From Oopsacas minuta (Eukaryota > Porifera > Hexactinellida > Lyssacinosida > Leucopsacidae): a stretch of DNA of 64,000 nucleotides. Below the pieces are notes generated by a model. The model ran no database searches and was not told the DNA's origin. It was given only the letters and a program-made list of their open reading frames with translations. The translations under genes were made by a program, and so were the position numbers. Below are positions 58,160 through 64,000 of the stretch, one piece after another (the first letter of the stretch is position 1; each line of letters starts with the position of its first letter). The DNA lies in NCBI GenBank assembly GCA_024704765.1, contig JAKMXF010000306.1, forward strand, positions 402,395 to 466,394. The letters are read 5' to 3'.

Positions 58160-58300
58160 TGCTGATTTATGCCATACAGTGGTATTTTTGGCCTAGCTCG
58201 GACAAGTTTGAGTCTTGAACGAAAATGAACGCCTATGACGAAATAATGACACAATTGTCAAGTTTTGAAAATTCGAAAAAGTGAAATACTGGGCTATTCA
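58160..58300 (-). repeat. Dispersed repeat, copy 3 (inverted)
   Basis: Reverse complement of the family at 43100-43330 and 56110-56290 (here gcctatgacgaaataatg, aagtttgagtcttgaacgaa and ggcctagctcgg). It directly adjoins the start of the satellite array. Confidence 0.6.
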
Positions 58301-59021
58301 AACTTTTTGAAAGTCAGTTTCACATTTCGCCAATAGAAATTATGAAACTAAACAATACAAATTGTTATCGGAAAATTTCAAATTTCAAAACATATTCACT
58401 GCAATACATTGCTATACAAAACCTTTTCACTCAATTTACAATAGCGACACATGTAAAGTGAAATACTGAGTTATACTAGATATATATAGTCGATTTTAGA
58501 TTTCGCCACTAGAATTTGTGAAACTACGCAATACAAAGTGTTGTCAGTCAATTTCAAATTTCAAAACATATTCACTGCAATACTTGAGTATACAAAGCAT
58601 TTTTACTCAATTTTCAATAGCGACAAATGCAAATCGAAATATTGTCTATACAAAGTATATATAGTTAGTTTCAGAATACGCAACACAGAAATTGTGAAAC
58701 TAAACAATCCAAATTGATTTCAGCCATTTTCAAATTTAAAAACATATTCACTGCAATACTTGAGTATACAAAGCATTTCACTCAATTTTAAAAGCGACAC
58801 ATGTGAAGTGTAAATGAAATATTCTTCTATACAAATTTTACATAGTCAGTTTCACATTTCGCCACATGATAATTGCGAAACTTAACAATAAATATATATT
58901 TTAGTCAATTTCAATTGTCAAAATATATTCACTGCAATACTATACTATACGTAACATTTTCACTCAATTTACTAGAGCGACACACGTGAATTGAAAATTG
59001 TTCTGTACAAAGTATTTATAG

Positions 59022-61234
59022 CAGGGGTTCTTAACCAGGGAGGCGTGGCATTTGATTTCGAATTTTGCATTTTGATTTTTTCAAGTGTATAAATCATTAA
59101 TTTTTACTTGTCTAGTACTTAAATTTGAAGCTTGGTGCCTCGAATATCGTCCATGATGTGAATTTAGATTCTGATATTAAAAGGAACAAATAACCACCTC
59201 GTTTACAGTGTGTATATATCCTATAGACAATTTAGACATCCCTAACCTGTATTTACAGCTCTCTATCTATTCGATAATTTTACAATTTAGCCATGGCTAG
59301 CAGTGCTACAAAGAGAAACTACCTGGATTATTATATCAAGTATGGATTTACTTTTATCAACCCAGATAGTGATGAAATACCGCAATGTGTCGTGTGTTAT
59401 AAAACTCTTAGTAATGATGCGATACGTCCTACACGATTAGAGAGACATTTGGCTAGTAATCATCCAGAGTTTGTCGACAAGCCTATAACTTACTTCTCCA
59501 CAAAGCTGTCATCATTGAAACGAATGAAATTGGACGATAGTGGTGATTTTCGTCGCGATTCTGCTGGTATATTGGAAGCATCATACGAAATACCACTATT
59601 AATTGCGAGAGGAAAAAAAAACACAGCATCTGCGAATCCCTATTGAAGTATGGTATTCTGAGTGCAGCAAAGTTGATTCTTGGTGAAGAGAGCGCCAAAA
59701 AAAGTATCCAAAATTTCTCTTTCCGACTCGACTGTCAAACTTCGGATAGATGAATTAGCAGATGATATAAATATCCAGGGAGTAGAGAAGGTCAAACATT
59801 CGCCCTTCTTTGCAACCCAATGTGACGAGAGAACGGATATATCACAGTGTTCTCAGTTACTTGTTTATGTACATTTCATTGGAAATGAAACTCTGGAAGA
59901 AGAGATGTTATTTTGTTACCCACTAGAAACATCGACAAAGGCTGATGATATTCTTGCAGTGTTATTCTATTTCTTTGATGAAAACAATCTTCCTTGAGAT
60001 AAATTAGTTGGTATATGTACTGATGGAGCTCCTGCGATGATTCGATCATGTTCTGGGTTCATTACAAAGTCAAAAAGAAAAACTTTTTAGTTGTGGGAAC
60101 TCACTGCATCATCCATCGTAAAGCATTGGCTGTAAAGACCCTCCCTGTAGAACTGATGGATTCACTAAATGCAGTGATCAAGATTGTAAATTTGATAAAG
60201 ACAAGTGCACTGAACACTCAATTGTTCGCACAGCTGTGTCGTGATATAGGAGCAGACCACGAAATATCATTATTCCATACGAATGTCCTCTGGCTATCAA
60301 AAGTAAACATGTTGGAAAGGTTTTCTGAGTTGAAAGATGAGGTGGAAGTATTTCTTGAAAATCAGATGAAGTTTGACCTACTTGCACTTTTACATTCAAA
60401 AGACTTTGGGCTTTCTTTAGCCTACCTTGTTGACATATTTGAGGTGTTGAACACACTTAACCGCAAGCTGGAAGGTAGACAAAGCAATATCATTTGTCAC
60501 TACGATGCCATCCGTTCCTTCATTGCAAAGCTGGATTTGTGGAAGTATCGAATTTGAACAAAAATACAGCATCATTCCCACACCTTTATGAAGCACTCAA
60601 AGGTAAAGAGCTGAATGAGAACGTTAATGGATCAATTTGAATACATCTTGACATCCTTAGAAATGAATTCCTTCGATATTGCCCGGATATTCAAGAAGAG
60701 AGAGGCCGGAATGGAAACTGATCAGAAATCCTTTTCTCACAGATGTCAGTAATGTTCCTGTAATCTTGCAAGAAGAGTTTTTAGACATGAAGTATAACTC
60801 ATCTGCAATTGATGATTTTAATAATCTATCATTGGAGAAGTTCTGGGTTAAGTATTTGCCAATGTACCTTGATCTCAGCCAGCTAGCATTGCGTGTCCTC
60901 GTACAATTTTCCTCAACCTATCTCTGTGAGACAGGATTTTCAACATTAGTACTCATTAAGAGTAAATATCGAAGCAGGATGTTTGTAGAAGCTGACCTAT
61001 GTTGTGCCCTCTCAGAAACAACTCCTAGAATTAAAAACATTGTTACTACAAAACAGATTCAACAATCACATTGAATAATTTACCTCATCAGTTAATTAGA
61101 TACTCGGTTGATCAAAGCAGTATCCTTATAGTGAAATACATATGTATTAACAAATAGATTTCAAAGTCAAGGTGGAATAAGTATTTAATGGTTATAAAAG
61201 GGAGGCGTAAGGACAAAAAGGTTAAGAACCCCTG
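59022..61234 (+). mobile_element. hAT element, ZBED5/FAM200-type (copy 2), inserted in the satellite
   Basis: A 2213-bp element with ends CAGGGGTTCTTAACCAGGGA at the left and the inverse of CAGGGGTTCTTAACCTTTTT at the right. It is flanked by atttatag (59014-59021) and atttaaaa (61235-61242), 6 of 8 matching. The satellite resumes on both sides. It is the same family as 30953-33167, with fewer lesions. Confidence 0.88.
59293..61074 (+). pseudogene. ZBED5/FAM200-like hAT transposase (copy 2), few lesions
   Basis: The start at 59293 (MASSATKRNYLDYYIKYGF) leads to the zinc finger QCVVCYKTLSNDAIRPTRLE with HLASNH. The frame is disturbed near 59640 and resumes at about 59680-59997 with KHSPFFATQCDERTDISQCS. 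It stops at TGA (59995-59997), where a conserved Trp is expected before DKLVGICTDGAPAM. After one more shift, 60048-60557 reads VVGTHCIIHRKALAVKTLPV, then LFHTNVLWLSKVNMLERFSE, then SLAYLVDIFEVLNTLN. The dimerisation part at 60679-61074 contains FSSTYLCETGFSTLVLIKSK and ends at 61074. About four or five lesions in all, so it is inactive but younger-looking than copy 1. Confidence 0.88.
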
Positions 61235-64000
61235 ATTTAAAATGAGTTTCACATTTCGCTACATGATAATTGTGAAACTAATTAATCCAAAATTATTGTA
61301 GTCAATTTCAATTGTCGAAGCATATTGACTGCAATACGATACAATAAGAAACATTCCACTTAATTTACAAGAGCGACAGATGTGAAGTGTAATACTGTGA
61401 TATACAATTTATATTTACTTAGTTTCAATTTTCCAAACATTTTGAACGCAATACCTTACTATACAAAACTTTCAACTTAATTTACAAGAGCGACACACGT
61501 GAATTCAATATTGTTCTATACAAAGGATATATAGGTAGTTTCAGTATACTGCTGACAGAAAGATGTCAAACTAAATAATCCAAATGGATTTCATTCAATT
61601 TCATATTCCAAAACATATTCCCTGCAATAACCAACTATACAATACTTGTAACCCAATTTACAAGAGCAACACACGTGAATTGAAAATTATTCTATACAAG
61701 GTGTATATAGTCAATTTCACATTTCACCACATGATAATGGAGAAACTAAACAACACAAATTGATTTCAGTCAATTTCAATTGCAAAAACATATTCATCGA
61801 ATTACTTGAATATCCAAAGCTATATCACTCAATTATAAAAGTGCGAAAGATGTGAAGTGAAGATTGTTTATACAAAGAGTATAAAGTGAATTCAAGTTTC
61901 GCCAAATGATAATTGCGAAACTAAACAACAAAAATTGAATTCAATCAATTTGTCTTGTCAAAACATATTGACTGAATTGGATGACTATACAAAACTGTCC
62001 CACTCAATTTCAAGAGCAACGCACGTGAAATAACAATTGTTAAATAAAAAGAGTATACAGTGATTTCAAGTTACGCCACATAATAATTGAGAAACTAAAC
62101 AACACAAATTGAATTCAGTGAATTAAGACTTGTCAAACATATTGTCTAAATTACTTGACTATACAAAGCTGTCCCACACCATTTTCAAGAGTAAGCAATG
62201 TGAATTGAAAAATATTGTATAGAAAGAATATACAGAAAATTCAAGTTCCGCCACCTGATAATTGCGAAACTAAACACACAAATTGAACTGAGGAAAAATC
62301 ACTTGGCAAAACAAATTTATTGAATTACTTGATAATACAAAGCTATTCCACTAAAGTTTCAAGAGCAACCAATGTGAATTGATAATTGTTCTATACATGT
62401 TAGGGACAATGTTGTGACATTTGAAATCAAGTGACAATACTTTGTATAGTGTAATTTCAAAATTCTATGTGTGGAATTATGAAACTAACTGTTAATTATA
62501 TGCATAGCTGAGCTAATCAGAAAAACTTTGTTTGTAATAAATATGAGTGAAATGCTATGTTTTGAGACGTATACTGGGAAATATGTTGTGACATGGGTAA
62601 TTGAGTGAAAAATTTTGTATAATGTATCTTCAAAATTCTAAATGCGGAAATATGAAACTGTCTGAGAATCATATACATAGTTCAGCAAATCATTTATTAA
62701 CTGTTAATAATCAAATTGAGGTGAAATCGATGATATGAACTATATATTGGGGAATATGTTGTGACATTTGAAATTGAGTGCAAATACTTTGTTCAGGGTA
62801 CTTTCTAAATTCTATGTGTGGAATTATGAAACTGATTGAGAATTATATACATAATTTAGCCAATCACTTAGTACCTTGTACTAATCAAATTGGGGATGAA
62901 TGTTATGTGTTGTACTATATTATAGGGAATATATTGAAACACTAGGAATTAAGTGGTAATACTTTGTTCAGTGTACTCTCCAAATTCTATGTGTGGAATT
63001 ATGAAACTAATTGAAAATTATACACCTAATTCAGCTAATCACTAAGTTGGTTGTACTGATCAAATTAAGATGAATACTATGTTTTGTACTATATATTTGG
63101 GAATATGTTGGGACATTTGAAAGTAAGTGCTGGTACTTTATATAGTGTACTTTCAAAATTCTATTTGGGGAATTATGAAACTGATTGAGAATAATACACC
63201 TAGTTCAGCTAATCATCTGGTATCTTGCACTAATCAAATGAGGATGAATGCTATGTTTTGTAAAATATTTTGGTGAATATGTTAGAAATTTGGAATTAAG
63301 TAATAATACTTTGCACAAGATAATAAGAAATTAGCTGAACAATGTATGTAATTCTCAATCCGTTTCATAATTCCAAACATAGAATTTGGAAAGTATGCTG
63401 TACAAAGTATTAGCAGTTAATTTCAAGTGTTACAATACATGGCATACAATATAGTAGAAAGCATAGCATTCATCAGTTTTAATTAGTACAACACACAATG
63501 TAATAGCTGAACTAGGTATGTAATTCTCAATCCGTTTCATAATTCCACGCATAGAATTTGTACAGTATGCTGTACAATGTATTAGCAGTTAATTTCAAGT
63601 GTTACAATACATAGCATACAATATAGTAGAAAACATAGCATTCATCTGTTTTTAATTAGTACAACACATAATGTAATTAGCTGAACCAGGTATGTAATTC
63701 TCAATCTGTTTCATAATTCCACACATAGAATTTGTACAGTATGCTGTACAATGTATTAGCAGTTAATTTCAAGTGTTACAATACATGGCATACAATATAG
63801 TAGAAAACATAGCATTCATCTGTTTTTAATTAGTACAACACATAATGTAATTAGCTGAACTAGGTATGTAATTCTCAATCCGTTTCATAATTCCACACAT
63901 AGAATTTGTACAGTATACTGTACAAAGTATTAGCAGTTGATTTCAAGTGTTACAATACATGGCATACAATATAGTAGAAAGCATAGCATTCATCAGTTTT

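Larger units (their letters stand above)
58290..64000. repeat. Diverged satellite array, about 174-176-bp period, with an orientation switch
   Basis: The landmark gaaact within the units occurs at 58344, 58520, 58696 and 58877. It recurs after the hAT insertion at 61742, 61917, 62091 and 62266, then at 62481, 62654, 62828, 63003 and 63177, that is every 173-181 bp. From about 63310 the units run in the opposite orientation: attctcaatc is at 63351, 63523, 63697 and 63871 (172-174 bp apart), and these last units are nearly identical to each other. The left part is far more diverged than the right edge. The array continues beyond the window. A ZBED5-type hAT (59022-61234) interrupts it. Confidence 0.85.

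Overview
The window is AT-rich, intron-bearing eukaryotic DNA made mostly of nested, decayed cut-and-paste DNA transposons. I can support only two host genes. On the minus strand there are two phase-compatible exons of a Shark-type non-receptor tyrosine kinase: an N-terminal SH2 domain at 51236-51598 and ankyrin repeats at 26769-27014, separated by a 24.2 kb intron. On the plus strand there is a small three-pass membrane protein at 54485-54838 that resembles TMEM243. Shark kinases are known from arthropods and cnidarians and are absent from vertebrates. Together with the abundance of P, mariner, Tc1, pogo, hAT and MULE elements, this points to an invertebrate, most likely an arthropod. I cannot fix the species from sequence alone.

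Layout. From 0.6 to 7 kb lies a hAT (ZMYM1/DUF4371-like) transposase relic, split by two P-like elements: P1 at 1548-4007, minus, with its catalytic core deleted, and P3 at 4513-6988, plus, internally deleted. A mariner relic lies near 7.9-8.5 kb. From 9.7 to 20.1 kb there is a deep nest. Its outer inverted arms (9699-9750 and 20072-20123) enclose an old P element (P2, minus), which is itself interrupted by a pogo/Tigger element (11560-13499). The nest also holds a nearly intact P element (P4, 15073-18699, perfect 8-bp target duplication) and a mariner relic. From 20815 to 24621 is a MULE with FLYWCH and MULE transposase domains, a perfect 9-bp target duplication, a near-identical 263-bp inverted duplication of its own transposase sequence, and a nested 515-bp hAT derivative.

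The long Shark intron (27015-51235) carries a mariner relic (about 28 kb), a ZBED5/FAM200-type hAT (30953-33167), a Tc1 element (34150-35497), a 912-bp foldback element (37013-37924), a mariner on the minus strand (39214-40515), several other foldbacks (38.8, 43.5 and 46.2 kb) and a ZBED-type hAT (about 47.0-49.4 kb). To the right of the two genes lie a DUF4371-type hAT relic (56.8-57.9 kb) and a diverged tandem satellite of about 175-bp period. The satellite runs from about 58.3 kb to the window end, contains a head-to-head orientation switch near 63.3 kb, and is interrupted by a second ZBED5-type hAT (59022-61234).

Nearly all transposase genes are broken, so the autonomous biology here is largely extinct. 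The best preserved are the P4 transposase (one in-frame stop in an otherwise continuous frame) and the Tc1 and pogo copies (a few frameshifts each). I saw no tRNA, rRNA, CRISPR array or operon-like organisation.
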